DNA of 64,000 nucleotides. Origin: Sneathiella glossodoripedis JCM 23214. Its GTDB lineage: Bacteria; Pseudomonadota; Alphaproteobacteria; Sneathiellales; Sneathiellaceae. The stretch covers positions 1 through 64,000 of the forward strand of contig NZ_BAMS01000006.1 of NCBI RefSeq assembly GCF_000616095.1. Reading direction: 5' to 3'. Below are positions 26,134 through 35,546 of this stretch, piece by piece. Below the pieces are notes generated by a model. The model made no database searches. It had not been told where the DNA came from and worked only from the letters and a program-made list of their open reading frames with translations. A program made the position numbers and the translations under genes. Every line of letters starts with the position of its first letter. Position 1 is the stretch's first letter.

Positions 26134-27789
26134 CTAAAAAGGCAGAGCGTTCATGCGCTCTAACGCTGCCCAAGCACGGTAAAACAGGATGTCCAATGGT
26201 TTGTAATACATGTGAATGAGTAAGATACCGATGGCACCTACAAAGGTAGGGGCTAATAAAAAAGCACCCAATTTGTAGCGTTTCTTTTGAATATCCCGTT
26301 GGGTTTTGATGAACGGAATAGCGACCAGTGGTGGATGTTTGAGCAAGGCCTCCAGCTCGCGCGATGAGCGAACGCGTTTGTCAACCAACTCCATCAGAAC
26401 AGCGGTGCCAATTCCAGTCGCGAATGCTAGAAATACACCAATCCCAAGGAATTTAGGTCGGTTTGGCCACACAGGTTCTGTGGGTGCAATGGGCGGTTCT
26501 ATCAGCAAAAACCGTTCCGCTTTTTTCTCTTCTTCAAGATTTTGCGCCAGCCGTGCTTTCCCTTGCTTGGCTTCCAGTTCCTGGTATTTTGCGTGAATTT
26601 CCCGATGAGTGCGAACCAGTACCAACAGGCCACGTTCGACTTCAGGGGTTTTTAAAATGAGCGCTTCGGTATCGATGGCTTTCTGTTTGAGTTCATTAAG
26701 CTGGTTGATCGTGTCCTGAGTCGCTTTGGCATTTGAATCAAGCCTAATCTGGATTCTTTTTACGAGTTGAGCAATTGCAGGATTGGCAGGGTTTGAGCTC
26801 TCTGTTTCTATGCCATCTTCGGCACTTGCGGCCAGTTCCTCATCCAACTTTTCTTCAAGCGCGGCAACTTTACGCTTAAGAGCTTTAATTGTCGGGTGCT
26901 TTTCAGTGAGCTGGGTTAATGCTTGTGTGAGTTGGTCTTCAGCTTTTTTGAGTTCCAATTCGGTTGTATTTCCAACTGTTTCAATATTCCCCGACTTGTT
27001 CAATGTTCCGCTTTTAGCGGCGCTCAGTTCAAGTTCCAGATATTTTCTTTCATCTCTCAGAGAATCCAGTTGTTGCTGGGAAGCCTTGATCTCTGACTGA
27101 ATCCTTTCAAGTGTACCCAGGCGTATATCCAGATGCTCCGGCAAGCTTTCGTTATTTTCTCTTTTATATTCGGAAATGGCGTTCTCGGCAGCGACAAGCG
27201 CCTTGCGTAGTTTTTCTGCTTCCTGTTCCAGAAATTGCGTAGTTTCAGAAGCACGCTCGGTTCTTGTTTTTACATTTTCATTTAAAAAAAGTGTTGTCAG
27301 CTCATTTGCAACTTTCGCAGCTATTTGCGGGTTTTCGTGTTGGAAACCGACCTTGAAAGCAATTGTTACAGAGTTCCGGCTTCTCTGATTAGACTGAATT
27401 GTTTCAATTTTTATCAGCTTTTGCATTTCCTCAATGAGTTTGGAGACAGACAGAGATCTGCGCTCTTGAGGAAAAACGTCATACTTATCTATGACTTTGA
27501 GTAGATTTGAACGGGTTAAGACCCGTTGTTGGATAATTGTGATCCGTTGATTGGGATCGGAAGTTACTGTTGACTGAACCAGTTCGACCGGGATCTGTTG
27601 AGATTCAACAAGAACGGTTCCCAAAGATTCGTACCTTTGAGGAAGTGAATAGACCACGAAAAAGGAAATAATGGATCCTATGACCGCTGGAATAAGAAAA
27701 AAAAGGAACCGCCGTTTTGCAATCGAAATAATCTGCGACAGGTCAAAGGTATTTTCTTCTTCCTCAGTGTTGTAATAATCAGTTGTCAT
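26134..27789 (-). CDS. Chain-length determinant protein (Wzz/GumC-like, exosortase-associated)
   Basis: A 551-residue polysaccharide co-polymerase: N-terminal cytoplasmic stretch, first membrane helix (FLFFLIPAVIGSIISFFVVY), a periplasmic domain with a very long coiled coil (residues ~170-420), a Pro-rich approach (PPIAPTEPVWPNRP), a second membrane helix (residues ~445-470), and an extra C-terminal hydrophobic segment near residue 515. This matches the Wzz-type proteins of exosortase loci (TIGR03007). It sets polymer length and partners with the adjacent kinase. A 173-base gap separates it from the sugar transferase upstream on the same strand. Confidence 0.88.
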   Translation of the reverse strand: MTTDYYNTEEEENTFDLSQIISIAKRRFLFFLIPAVIGSIISFFVVYSLPQRYESLGTVLVESQQIPVELVQSTVTSDPNQRITIIQQRVLTRSNLLKVIDKYDVFPQERRSLSVSKLIEEMQKLIKIETIQSNQRSRNSVTIAFKVGFQHENPQIAAKVANELTTLFLNENVKTRTERASETTQFLEQEAEKLRKALVAAENAISEYKRENNESLPEHLDIRLGTLERIQSEIKASQQQLDSLRDERKYLELELSAAKSGTLNKSGNIETVGNTTELELKKAEDQLTQALTQLTEKHPTIKALKRKVAALEEKLDEELAASAEDGIETESSNPANPAIAQLVKRIQIRLDSNAKATQDTINQLNELKQKAIDTEALILKTPEVERGLLVLVRTHREIHAKYQELEAKQGKARLAQNLEEEKKAERFLLIEPPIAPTEPVWPNRPKFLGIGVFLAFATGIGTAVLMELVDKRVRSSRELEALLKHPPLVAIPFIKTQRDIQKKRYKLGAFLLAPTFVGAIGILLIHMYYKPLDILFYRAWAALERMNALPF

Positions 27790-27962
27790 TTTGTATTCGC
27801 AATAATTCGATTGTTAGGTGTTAGTGATGGCCCCAAAAAGGGGCAGGTTCGTTTAAGTCAAAGACGGTTAGCTGTGAATACAGTGAAGTTTGGCGTTTTC
27901 GAGTGTTCAGTTTTGCAAAACTTAACCATAGAAACGTAAATAAACTGTGCATTTTGAGTGCC

Positions 27963-29420
27963 TTAATATGCGTTTTTATTAATAAAACCAACAAAAAGTG
28001 TTTTTATTAGGATCTGCATATCAAATAGCAGTGACCAGTTTTCACAATAATACATGTCATGTTGAACTCTGGCCTCCATTTTTTTCAACGTGTCTGTTTC
28101 TCCTCGCAACCCGTTCACCTGTGCCCATCCTGTAATGCCTGGCTTCACCCGGTGACGTCCAAAATATCCTTCAATCAATTCTGAATATTCTTCATTATGA
28201 TCAACCGCATGTGGCCGGGGACCCACCAGTGACATAGATCCGAAAAACACATTTAGAAGTTGGGGGAGCTCATCAAGGCTTGTCCGGCGTATGAATTTTC
28301 CCACCTTTGTTATTCTGGGATCATCCTTGGTGGCTTGCTTTGTCGTTATTGTCGGAACGCTGTCGTGATACATTGATCTGAATTTGTAAATTTCAAATTC
28401 CTGATTGTTGTAACCAAAGCGCTTTTGTTTAAAAAGCACAGGCCCCTTACTCTCCAACCTTATGGCGATGGCTAAACACAGAAAAACGGGGGAGAACATC
28501 AACAGCAGAAGGAAGCTCAGAATTTTATCTTCAAGCCACTTTAGAAGCACGCCCCAACCAGACAAAGGGGAGTCCACGACCTCAATCATGGGGAGAGTAC
28601 CAAAATGTCGCGGGGAAGGTTTGTTGGGATATCGAAATCCAACCAGATCAGAAGCCAGATGAACATGAGCGGGCAACTCGCGCAATTGACTGACGATTGA
28701 AACCTGTCTTTCATCAGCGTGCCATGGCAAGGCAACGATTATGTCATCAACCTGCTGTTTGCGGCAGTATGTTTTAAGTGCTTCAATGTTTCCAAGAAGG
28801 GGTATGCCTCTTAAATCAATTTCAATGCGCGAAGCCCGGTCATCAAATACACCGAGTATGCGATTAAGTGGATATTTTTGACCTTCGTTAAGCTCTTTAA
28901 TCAAATGTGTGGCTTGTGGTCCCGCACCGACAATGACAATGCGCCGACAGATGATGTCTTTTGCCGCCAGCATTCTTAAAAGCCAGTAACCGCCAATTCG
29001 TGCCAGAGCCAGATACAGAAATGAAAATCCAAAGAAGCTATATATCCAGAAGCGGGAAAATTCACCAGAGATATTCAGTGAAAATGCAAGTGCGAGTAAC
29101 AAAAGAAAAGTAATCGCACAGGTTCCGCCAATTCGCGATATTGTTTGCAATGGCGTCATGATGGCAGAAAATTCGTAAATGCCTGCGTAACGCCCTACAA
29201 AGAAATAAGAGCTGAAGATGAAAAAGATCGCAAAGAGGTATATCTCTCGAATGTAAAAGGGATTTCCGAGAATGCAGCTATAGGCCACAAGACCTGCGAT
29301 GGCGATCAGGATTGTATCAATGAAACTGAACAGACCTGAAAGGACATAGGACGACAATGGGAAGCTGGTGCGGCCTTTATATGTAGGCGTGTCATGCTGT
29401 GCTGCGTTTGAGCTGCTCAT
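27963..29420 (-). CDS. Undecaprenyl-phosphate glucose phosphotransferase-like initiating enzyme (WcaJ/PssY type)
   Basis: A 485-residue polyisoprenyl-phosphate hexose-1-phosphate transferase: N-terminal membrane helices, a CoA-binding-like Rossmann segment (RIVIVGAGPQATHLI), then the catalytic domain with KRFGYNNQEFEIYKFRSM, RRTSLDELPQLLNV, SLVGPRPHAVDHNEEY, and RVKPGITGWAQVNGLRG. The PHAVDHNEEY block is typical of the glucose-type family TIGR03023. It loads the first sugar phosphate on undecaprenyl phosphate and so starts each repeat unit. It heads the minus-strand run that includes Wzz, kinase and exosortase. Two strong dyads lie just upstream. Confidence 0.9.
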   Translation of the reverse strand: MSSSNAAQHDTPTYKGRTSFPLSSYVLSGLFSFIDTILIAIAGLVAYSCILGNPFYIREIYLFAIFFIFSSYFFVGRYAGIYEFSAIMTPLQTISRIGGTCAITFLLLLALAFSLNISGEFSRFWIYSFFGFSFLYLALARIGGYWLLRMLAAKDIICRRIVIVGAGPQATHLIKELNEGQKYPLNRILGVFDDRASRIEIDLRGIPLLGNIEALKTYCRKQQVDDIIVALPWHADERQVSIVSQLRELPAHVHLASDLVGFRYPNKPSPRHFGTLPMIEVVDSPLSGWGVLLKWLEDKILSFLLLLMFSPVFLCLAIAIRLESKGPVLFKQKRFGYNNQEFEIYKFRSMYHDSVPTITTKQATKDDPRITKVGKFIRRTSLDELPQLLNVFFGSMSLVGPRPHAVDHNEEYSELIEGYFGRHRVKPGITGWAQVNGLRGETDTLKKMEARVQHDMYYCENWSLLFDMQILIKTLFVGFINKNAY

Positions 29421-29454
29421 TTCCTAGGCTTTCCCCCAAAAGCGAACCATTGAG

Positions 29455-29475
29455 TAATATCGTTAGACGATATTA
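29455..29475. promoter_or_regulatory. Perfect 9+9 inverted repeat upstream of the initiating sugar transferase
   Basis: TAATATCGT and ACGATATTA are exact reverse complements around a TAG centre. The site lies 35 bases upstream of the transferase start and ~138 upstream of the VanZ-like gene, in a divergent intergenic region. That position fits an operator overlapping the transferase promoter. The cognate regulator is not identified. Confidence 0.45.
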
Positions 29476-29485
29476 ATTGCATCTT

Positions 29486-29514
29486 TGTGTGAATGAAAAC
29501 TTACTATTCACACA
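29486..29514. promoter_or_regulatory. Second dyad (9-base arms, 11-base spacer) in the same divergent region
   Basis: TGTGTGAAT (29486-29494) and ATTCACACA (29506-29514) are exact reverse complements separated by 11 bases. It lies 11 bases from the first dyad. The arms and spacing do not match a CRP or FNR site. It could be a site for a dimeric regulator, or a leader hairpin if transcription starts to its right on the minus strand. Confidence 0.4.
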
Positions 29515-29612
29515 GTTATATATGTTTATCGTCAAAACAGATGAAAATTGTTAAAATTTCAGGTGAGACAGAAGAAATAAAATCTAAGCCATCCAAGCGG
29601 TAAGAGTTTAAA

Positions 29613-29975
29613 ATGAATCTGAACAGTTTCCGACCAATAGCATTTTGCCTATGGGTGATCTCCATGTCCGTTGTCTGCATTGGATCGCTTTACCCTATCG
29701 ACAAAATTCCCACAGATTTACCCCAGTTAAACGACAAGCTTTTGCATTTGGGTGCATATTCAGTGATTGCATTCCTTGGATTATCCGCTGCCAAGAATAT
29801 CTCGCAGGGTTTGGTTTTCGTGATGGTGTCCATATTCTTTGGGGTTCTGATTGAATTTTTACAGCCCTTAACCGGTAGAGGGTTTGAATATCTGGATATG
29901 TTGGCAAACACTGCGGGTGTGGCAATTGCTTGTTTTGTCTTTGTTGTTGGAGACAAAATTAAAAGCAATTTATAG
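29613..29975 (+). CDS. Small VanZ-like membrane protein
   Basis: A 120-residue protein with about four hydrophobic helices and VanZ-family landmarks: DKLLHLGAYSVIAFLGL (with the conserved His) and the later GVLIEFLQPLTGRGFEYLDML, including the glutamate and aspartate that recur in this family. Small VanZ-like proteins are frequent beside EPS loci but have no settled biochemical role there. Divergent from the sugar transferase; shares the dyad-bearing control region with it. Confidence 0.75.
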   Translation: MNLNSFRPIAFCLWVISMSVVCIGSLYPIDKIPTDLPQLNDKLLHLGAYSVIAFLGLSAAKNISQGLVFVMVSIFFGVLIEFLQPLTGRGFEYLDMLANTAGVAIACFVFVVGDKIKSNL

Positions 29976-30045
29976 TTGCAATAAAATAATTTATAGCAAT
30001 CTATGATTATGTTTTCGTTGTTAGTATCAAGTCAGGAGCATAATC

Positions 30046-30702
30046 ATGAAGGAATTTATCAAATCCCATAAAGGTTTGATTGCATTGTCTGCAGCTTTTG
30101 TCGTCATTGTAAGCGCTGTAATATTTCATTACTTACATATGAAAGAAATTGCGGGGAAATTTGAAGGAAAATGGCGTGCTGCGGCTGGGATGCGTGTGGA
30201 ACTTATCAATGCTCAGTTCGACGTTTTTGGAGGGGGCGGGAGTATTGGGAGTATATTGATCAGCGATCAGGATGAGAGTTATAAGCCACTCATTTATCTC
30301 GAAAATGTGGAGTTGAGATACGTACCCTTCAGTTCATATTGGGGGCCACTAAAAATAAAGGAATTTGCTGTTGCTGAGGGGGATGCCGAAGTAAATATTA
30401 TTGGGTCCGGATGGCGAGTAAAGCTTCTCAATACGCAGCTTAAGGAACTCATTGAAACCAAAAATCAAGCAGAAACGAAAGCGTTTCAGTTTTCCAATGT
30501 ACAAATTGGTCGAGGCCGAATGCTGATCGGGCCGGCACAAATTGGAGTAAATTTTGAACGTATTGCCGAGTTTCCGCCAACCAATCTGACTTTTTCGGAA
30601 GACCAGAATAAAGAACTGAGTGATATCGATGAAATTCGGTACATACTGTTCGAACTGACACGTCAATCTCTTGAGGCAACTTCTTACCCAATGATCCGTT
30701 AA
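30046..30702 (+). CDS. Membrane-anchored protein of unknown function, weakly AsmA-like
   Basis: 218 residues: one N-terminal transmembrane helix (LIALSAAFVVIVSAVIFHYL), then a periplasmic beta-rich region. The run RVELINAQFDVFGGGGSIGS followed by YLENVELRYVPF and IKEFAVAEGDAEVNI is reminiscent of the N-terminal repeat of AsmA/DUF748-type proteins, though the match is by eye only. No catalytic motif is visible. It follows the VanZ-like gene by 70 bases and may be in the same transcript. I cannot assign a function. Confidence 0.5.
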   Translation: MKEFIKSHKGLIALSAAFVVIVSAVIFHYLHMKEIAGKFEGKWRAAAGMRVELINAQFDVFGGGGSIGSILISDQDESYKPLIYLENVELRYVPFSSYWGPLKIKEFAVAEGDAEVNIIGSGWRVKLLNTQLKELIETKNQAETKAFQFSNVQIGRGRMLIGPAQIGVNFERIAEFPPTNLTFSEDQNKELSDIDEIRYILFELTRQSLEATSYPMIR

Positions 30703-30786
30703 GAACATCACTGTAAAGGATAAACTTGCTCATTGTGCCAGACATGACTAAATGTAGTGACAATCGAAATCAGAGCGGGAAAAAGC

Positions 30787-31065
30787 ATGCATTCTGTTGT
30801 CACACTCTTAAGCACTGTTATTGAAATTTATGTCTGGCTCTTAATCGCCAGCGCAATTCTCAGCTGGCTGATCGCATTTAATGTTGTCAATATGAGCAAT
30901 CAGTTTGTCTCTGCCGTCAGTCAGTTTTTGTATAAAATTACAGAGCCAGTGTTGCGCCCGTTAAGGCAGGTAATCCCATCAATCGGCGGGTTGGACGTGA
31001 CGCCAATCATTTTAATCCTGCTTTTGTATTTTGTCAGAAATTTGATGTGGGAATATCTCATCTAG
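30787..31065 (+). CDS. YggT family membrane protein
   Basis: A 92-residue protein with two hydrophobic hairpins and the YggT signature IASAILSWLIAFNVVN ... ITEPVLRPLRQVIPSIGGLDVTP. YggT proteins are small inner-membrane proteins linked to osmotic tolerance and, in other lineages, to cell-division or photosystem assembly factors. ATG at 30787 begins the conserved part; a GTG 30 bases upstream would add a non-conserved tail. It lies ~70 bases upstream of folD on the same strand, a common alphaproteobacterial neighbourhood. Confidence 0.88.
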   Translation: MHSVVTLLSTVIEIYVWLLIASAILSWLIAFNVVNMSNQFVSAVSQFLYKITEPVLRPLRQVIPSIGGLDVTPIILILLLYFVRNLMWEYLI

Positions 31066-31134
31066 GAATTGCGTCGCAATTGAAGTTTTAATTTGCGACG
31101 AAAGTACAGCAAATACATTAAGGGTATAACTGGA

Positions 31135-32022
31135 ATGGCTGGACAAAAGATTGACGGCAAGCAATTTGCTGAAAGCGTTAGAGAGCGGGTTGCACGCCAA
31201 GTCGACTATTTACAATCTGAGCATAAATTGAAACCAGGGCTCGCCGTGGTGCTGGTAGGAGAAGATCCGGCCAGCCAAGTCTATGTGCGCAACAAGAATA
31301 CAGCAACTTTGAAAGCCGGAATGAAGTCTGAGGAAATCAGGCTGGAAGCGTCCGCGTCGCAGGAAGAGGTGCTGGAAGTCGTTCGAAAATTAAATGAAGA
31401 CAGTTCGATCCACGGCATTCTGGTGCAATTGCCTCTTCCTCCTCAAGTTGATGAAACAGCCGTAATTAACGCTATTGATCCGGCTAAGGATGTGGATGGC
31501 TTTCATGTCATAAATACAGGCCGGCAGGCTGTTGGACTGGATGCCATGATGCCCTGTACACCACTTGGCTGCATTACGTTGCTCAAAGAGCGATTGGGCG
31601 ATTTATCTGGCCTTAATGCAGTAGTTGTTGGCAGGTCAAACATCGTTGGCAAGCCGATGGCCAGCCTGCTTCTGGCAGAAAGCTGTACAGTAACAATTGC
31701 ACACTCACGTACAAAAGATTTGCCTGAAGTCTGTAAAAGGGCTGATATTCTTGTGGCCGCTGTTGGCCGTCCGGAAATGATCCGCGGTGATTGGATCAAG
31801 CCAGGCGCAACTGTGATCGATGTTGGGATCAACAGGGTTAATGTAGATGGCGGTAAAACGCGTTTGGTTGGCGATGTCAATTTTGAAGAGGCCATTGCAA
31901 TCGCTGAGGGGGTAACTCCGGTTCCGGGTGGAGTTGGGCCAATGACAATTGCCTTTCTATTGGTAAACACGGTGACGGCTGCGTGCCGTGCACATAATAT
32001 TCAACTGCCTGAGGATATTTGA
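31135..32022 (+). CDS. folD: Bifunctional methylene-THF dehydrogenase/methenyl-THF cyclohydrolase
   Basis: About 295 residues with all FolD landmarks: the [13 protein letters not shown] segment with catalytic Tyr/Lys, [35 protein letters not shown] (NADP-binding) and [15 protein letters not shown]. It interconverts 5,10-methylene-, methenyl- and 10-formyl-tetrahydrofolate in the cytosol, feeding purine, thymidylate and formyl-Met synthesis. ATG at 31135 (MAGQKIDGK) is taken; an in-frame extension to 31093 is not conserved. Confidence 0.95.
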   Translation: MAGQKIDGKQFAESVRERVARQVDYLQSEHKLKPGLAVVLVGEDPASQVYVRNKNTATLKAGMKSEEIRLEASASQEEVLEVVRKLNEDSSIHGILVQLPLPPQVDETAVINAIDPAKDVDGFHVINTGRQAVGLDAMMPCTPLGCITLLKERLGDLSGLNAVVVGRSNIVGKPMASLLLAESCTVTIAHSRTKDLPEVCKRADILVAAVGRPEMIRGDWIKPGATVIDVGINRVNVDGGKTRLVGDVNFEEAIAIAEGVTPVPGGVGPMTIAFLLVNTVTAACRAHNIQLPEDI

Positions 32023-32030
32023 TTTTACCG

Positions 32031-32333
32031 ATGCAGGCCACAACGCGTACATATGCTGCATTTGCCAAAGCTGTAATTGTTGGGGCGCTTACCGGTGTTG
32101 TTTTTGGTGTGGTCCTGCTGGCGCTTCCCGGCGCGGCACTGCTTTTGCTGGTTGGTGTGCTGGGATTGCACTGGGACTTAAGCTGGATCCCGCAAGTATC
32201 AACAATCATGGTGATTGGTGGCTTGCTGGGCGCCGCTTTTGCAGGTGCGTTGTTTATAAAGGATCGACATGTCCCCTATGTCGAGGATGTGCAGGATTTT
32301 GAAGAAGATCCGCAGAATACAGATAGAGAATAA
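32031..32333 (+). CDS. Small membrane protein of unknown function
   Basis: About 100 residues with three hydrophobic segments, the first rich in Gly/Ala/Val (AVIVGALTGVVFGVVLLALPG), and an acidic C-terminal tail (VEDVQDFEEDPQNTDRE). I do not recognise a family. It follows folD by eight bases and ends just before a strong bidirectional terminator, so it is the last gene of the yggT-folD transcript. A TTG at 32019 overlapping the folD stop is an alternative start. Confidence 0.65.
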   Translation: MQATTRTYAAFAKAVIVGALTGVVFGVVLLALPGAALLLLVGVLGLHWDLSWIPQVSTIMVIGGLLGAAFAGALFIKDRHVPYVEDVQDFEEDPQNTDRE

Positions 32334-32339
32334 AAAAAT

Positions 32340-32374
32340 AAAAAACGCCGTATCTGCAGAATACGGCGTTTTTT
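32340..32374. terminator. Strong bidirectional rho-independent terminator
   Basis: A 14-base perfect stem (AAAAAACGCCGTAT with ATACGGCGTTTTTT) around a seven-base loop. The A-run on the left arm and T-run on the right arm make it work in both directions. It separates the end of the folD operon from the convergent argG gene. Confidence 0.92.
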
Positions 32375-32391
32375 ATTTGCTGAGCGTTTGA

Positions 32392-33600
32392 TTAACTCTT
32401 TTGGCGATGAAGAAGTCTGAGCCTTAAGGCATTCAGCTTTATAAAGCCTTCTGCATCGCGCTGGTCGTAAACCGTATCTTCTTCGAAGGTGACATGTTCC
32501 ATGGAATATAGCGAGAATTTACTCTTGCGCCCAACTACACTTGCACGCCCTTTGTAAAGCTTAAGCCTTACAACGCCTGATACTTTCTCCTGACTTTTGT
32601 CGATCAATGCCTGCAGCATTTCACGTTCCGGAGAAAACCACAGGCCATTGTAAATCAGCTCTGCGTAGCGAGGCATAATCTCATCTTTCAGGTGCATGGC
32701 ACCCCGATCCAGGGTAATCTGTTCAATCCCCCGATGAGCTTCGAGCATAATTGTACCGCCGGGTGTTTCGTATATACCCCGTGATTTCATGCCGACGAAA
32801 CGTCCCTCTACCAGATCAAGTCTGCCAATTCCGTTCTCACCGGCAACCTTGTTTAGTGCAGTGAGCATTTCAGCAGGGCTCAAACGTTTCCCATCAAGGG
32901 CGACAGGATCGCCTTTTTCATACTCGATTTCGATATATGTAGGCGTGTCAGGTGCGTCTTCCGGTGCAACTGTTCTGGAATAAACATATTCACCAGCTTC
33001 ATCCCACGGATCTTCAAGGGCTTTGCCTTCTGCAGAAATGTGAAGCAGGTTTGCATCCACAGAGAAAGGCGCTTCGCCTCTTTTATCTTTGGGGATCGGG
33101 ATCTGGTTTTTCTCGGCAAAGTCAATGAGCTTCGTGCGGGAGTTCAAATCCCATTCGCGCCAAGGTGCGATAACCTTTATGTCCGGATCCAATGCGTAAT
33201 AACCCAGTTCGAAGCGAACCTGATCATTTCCTTTACCGGTAGCGCCATGGGCAACTGCATCTGCCCCGACTTCACGTGCAATTTCAATTTGACGTTTGGA
33301 GATGAGCGGACGTGCTATTGATGTGCCGAGCAGATACTGTCCTTCGTAAACTGCGTTTGCCCGAAACATTGGGAAGACGAAGTCGCGGACAAACTCTTCT
33401 CGTAGATCATCAATGAATATTTCCTTGATGCCCAACATTTCAGCTTTCTTGCGGGCGGGCTCCAGTTCTTCACCCTGTCCAAGGTCTGCAGTGAAGGTGA
33501 CAACCTCACAATTATATGTGGTTTGAAGCCACTTAAGAATTACAGATGTGTCCAGACCACCTGAATAGGCGAGGACGACTTTTTTAATGTCTTTAGACAT
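32392..33600 (-). CDS. argG: Argininosuccinate synthase
   Basis: A 402-residue enzyme with the N-terminal PP-loop [45 protein letters not shown] and [17 protein letters not shown], all hallmarks of class I ArgG. It condenses citrulline with aspartate using ATP in arginine synthesis, in the cytosol. Length is normal and the frame is intact. It lies 121 bases downstream of rlmN on the same strand, with an inverted repeat in between. Confidence 0.97.
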   Translation of the reverse strand: MSKDIKKVVLAYSGGLDTSVILKWLQTTYNCEVVTFTADLGQGEELEPARKKAEMLGIKEIFIDDLREEFVRDFVFPMFRANAVYEGQYLLGTSIARPLISKRQIEIAREVGADAVAHGATGKGNDQVRFELGYYALDPDIKVIAPWREWDLNSRTKLIDFAEKNQIPIPKDKRGEAPFSVDANLLHISAEGKALEDPWDEAGEYVYSRTVAPEDAPDTPTYIEIEYEKGDPVALDGKRLSPAEMLTALNKVAGENGIGRLDLVEGRFVGMKSRGIYETPGGTIMLEAHRGIEQITLDRGAMHLKDEIMPRYAELIYNGLWFSPEREMLQALIDKSQEKVSGVVRLKLYKGRASVVGRKSKFSLYSMEHVTFEEDTVYDQRDAEGFIKLNALRLRLLHRQKS

Positions 33601-33721
33601 GGCAATTTACCTTTAGTGAAAAACAATGCCCTGTGAGCCGAAGCGCGAAAATACGGGAAAAGATGCTTGCCTGCAAGGTCCTGTTTACTGAAATCAGGCA
33701 AGCTGTATCGGAAGATTACAA

Positions 33722-34873
33722 TTAGCCGGCCACAGCCCGTTTTGCGGAAGCACGCTCCTTTGTGCTCGCCGTTTTTAACTGACCGCATGCTGCCATGATA
33801 TCCTGCCCGCGTGGAACGCGAACCGGGGAAGAATAGCCCGCATCGTTGACTATTTTCGCAAATCTGTGGATCGCATTATTACTGCTGCACTTGTAATTGC
33901 TGCCCGGCCAGGGGTTGAAGGGTATCAAATTAACTTTAGCCGGAATATTTTTCAGCAGCCTTACAAGTTCACGGGCGTCGGCAGGGCTGTCATTTATCCC
34001 GTCAAGCATTACATATTCAAATGTGATGCGACGGGCGTTATTGCTTGCGGGATAATCTCTGCAGGCTTGGAGCAATTCCTTGATCGGATATCTTTTATTG
34101 ATCGGGACCAGAATGTCGCGAACATCATCACTTACCGCATGCAGGGAGATCGCCAGATTAACACCTAACTCTTCGCCGCACTGATAGATTTTTGGGACGA
34201 CACCGGATGTGGACAGGGTAATTCTGCGTTTGGATAGGGAAATGCCCTCTCCATCCATGATAATCTTGAGCGCTTTTGAGACATTGTCATAGTTAAGGAG
34301 CGGCTCTCCCATTCCCATCATGACAATGTTTGAGATCATTCGATTGCCCTTTGGGCTTGGCCACTCGTTGATAGTGTCACGGGCGACAAGCATTTGCGCA
34401 ATAATTTCTCCTGCGGTGAGGTTGCGAACAAGCTTCATTGTTCCCGTGTGACAAAAGCTGCAAGTCAGTGTGCAGCCAACCTGACTGGAGACGCAAAGAG
34501 CACCTCTGTCTTCTTCTGGAATATGGACTGATTCGACTTCCTGCCCATCGGGGAATTTGACCAACCATTTGCGAGTGCCATCAACAGACTTTTGCAAACT
34601 TGTAATTTCGGGCCGCTCGACCGTGAAGTTTTCAGGCAATGTTGCGCGCATTTCTTTCGAAATTGACGTCATGTCCGCAAAGTCGCTGGCGCCTCGATAA
34701 TACAGCCAGTGAAAGAGTTGCCGTGCTCGCATTTTTGCCTGTTTTTCAGGGGTTCCAGCCTCAATGAGTGCCGCTGCAATGTCTGCGCGGTCCATACCGA
34801 TCAGGCTCTTGCGAATAGCCAGAAGTTCGGGCTGGCGATTGACAGCCTCAACATCGGGAATCAAATGTTCCAT
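33722..34873 (-). CDS. rlmN: Dual-specificity 23S rRNA/tRNA adenine-C2 methyltransferase
   Basis: A 383-residue radical-SAM enzyme: the CxxxCxxC cluster motif in [43 protein letters not shown], and the C-terminal catalytic cysteine in MAACGQL. RlmN methylates A2503 of 23S rRNA and A37 of some tRNAs. The order SpoU methyltransferase, IalB-like protein, rlmN, argG on one strand is a recurrent alphaproteobacterial arrangement. Length and frame are normal. Confidence 0.95.
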   Translation of the reverse strand: MEHLIPDVEAVNRQPELLAIRKSLIGMDRADIAAALIEAGTPEKQAKMRARQLFHWLYYRGASDFADMTSISKEMRATLPENFTVERPEITSLQKSVDGTRKWLVKFPDGQEVESVHIPEEDRGALCVSSQVGCTLTCSFCHTGTMKLVRNLTAGEIIAQMLVARDTINEWPSPKGNRMISNIVMMGMGEPLLNYDNVSKALKIIMDGEGISLSKRRITLSTSGVVPKIYQCGEELGVNLAISLHAVSDDVRDILVPINKRYPIKELLQACRDYPASNNARRITFEYVMLDGINDSPADARELVRLLKNIPAKVNLIPFNPWPGSNYKCSSNNAIHRFAKIVNDAGYSSPVRVPRGQDIMAACGQLKTASTKERASAKRAVAG

Positions 34874-34952
34874 GGGTCAAATATACTTCTATTAAATCTC
34901 CGCCTGCCACTTGCCGGCGGTCTTACATAATGCGCTGAATTAGCTGCAGCGC

Positions 34953-35483
34953 TTAACTGCAGCTTTTTCTAATCTGCTTGTGAGCTGCTGTAAAGCCCTG
35001 CAATGAATATGTATCTGTTGTAAGTGTCCCACGAGAGGATGTGCCTTTAACAATCATCCTTGAGCCACCGCGCATTGCTTTGATCAATTTTGCGTCACTT
35101 TCACCTTCGGGGACCCAGGCGACGTCATTATCTGTTGCCAGTTTGAATTTGCGCTTGTCGATAGTGACATCAACCACAGATTTGTTTTTGTAGGTGTACC
35201 CGGTTATGTGGCTCACTTCTTCTTTCGAGCGTGATTTTGGCCGATAGGTGACCATCATATAAATGTCTCCGCGTCTCACATTCGTTGGCAGAGATTTGGT
35301 GGGGCGCGATAGCATGTAGCACACTTTCTGACCGCCCTCGACCCATGTATATGCATTCCAGTCCTTAAAAGTTCCCAAGGAGCGTGGGTCTGGCCCGGCT
35401 GCATTTACTGCGCCGGAAATTGTGAGCATTGAGCTGAATAGCGTGATTCCCAAGGCAGATTTAAAAGTCATTTTTGTCATCAT
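34953..35483 (-). CDS. IalB-family (invasion-associated locus B) periplasmic protein
   Basis: A 176-residue protein with a signal peptide ending near SGAVNAAG. The IalB core follows: FKDWNAYTWVEGGQKVCYML, NVRRGDIYMMVTYRP, IDKRKFKLATDNDVAWVPE, and SRGTLTTDTYSLQGFTAA, ending in a cysteine that probably pairs with the one in VCYML. The family was named from Bartonella but is widespread in free-living Alphaproteobacteria, so the name does not imply pathogenicity. Its role there is unknown. Located between rlmN and the SpoU-type gene. Confidence 0.9.
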   Translation of the reverse strand: MMTKMTFKSALGITLFSSMLTISGAVNAAGPDPRSLGTFKDWNAYTWVEGGQKVCYMLSRPTKSLPTNVRRGDIYMMVTYRPKSRSKEEVSHITGYTYKNKSVVDVTIDKRKFKLATDNDVAWVPEGESDAKLIKAMRGGSRMIVKGTSSRGTLTTDTYSLQGFTAAHKQIRKSCS

Positions 35484-35546
35484 TTCAGTTCATTTGCTTT
35501 CGTTCACTAGTGTTTCAGATCTACTATAGCGGAGAATGTGAAAATC

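Noticed and set aside
27830-27844. GCCCC-AAAAA-GGGGC hairpin between the sugar transferase and chain-length genes
   Set aside because: Only five base pairs and no T-run on either relevant side; too weak to call a terminator or riboswitch.
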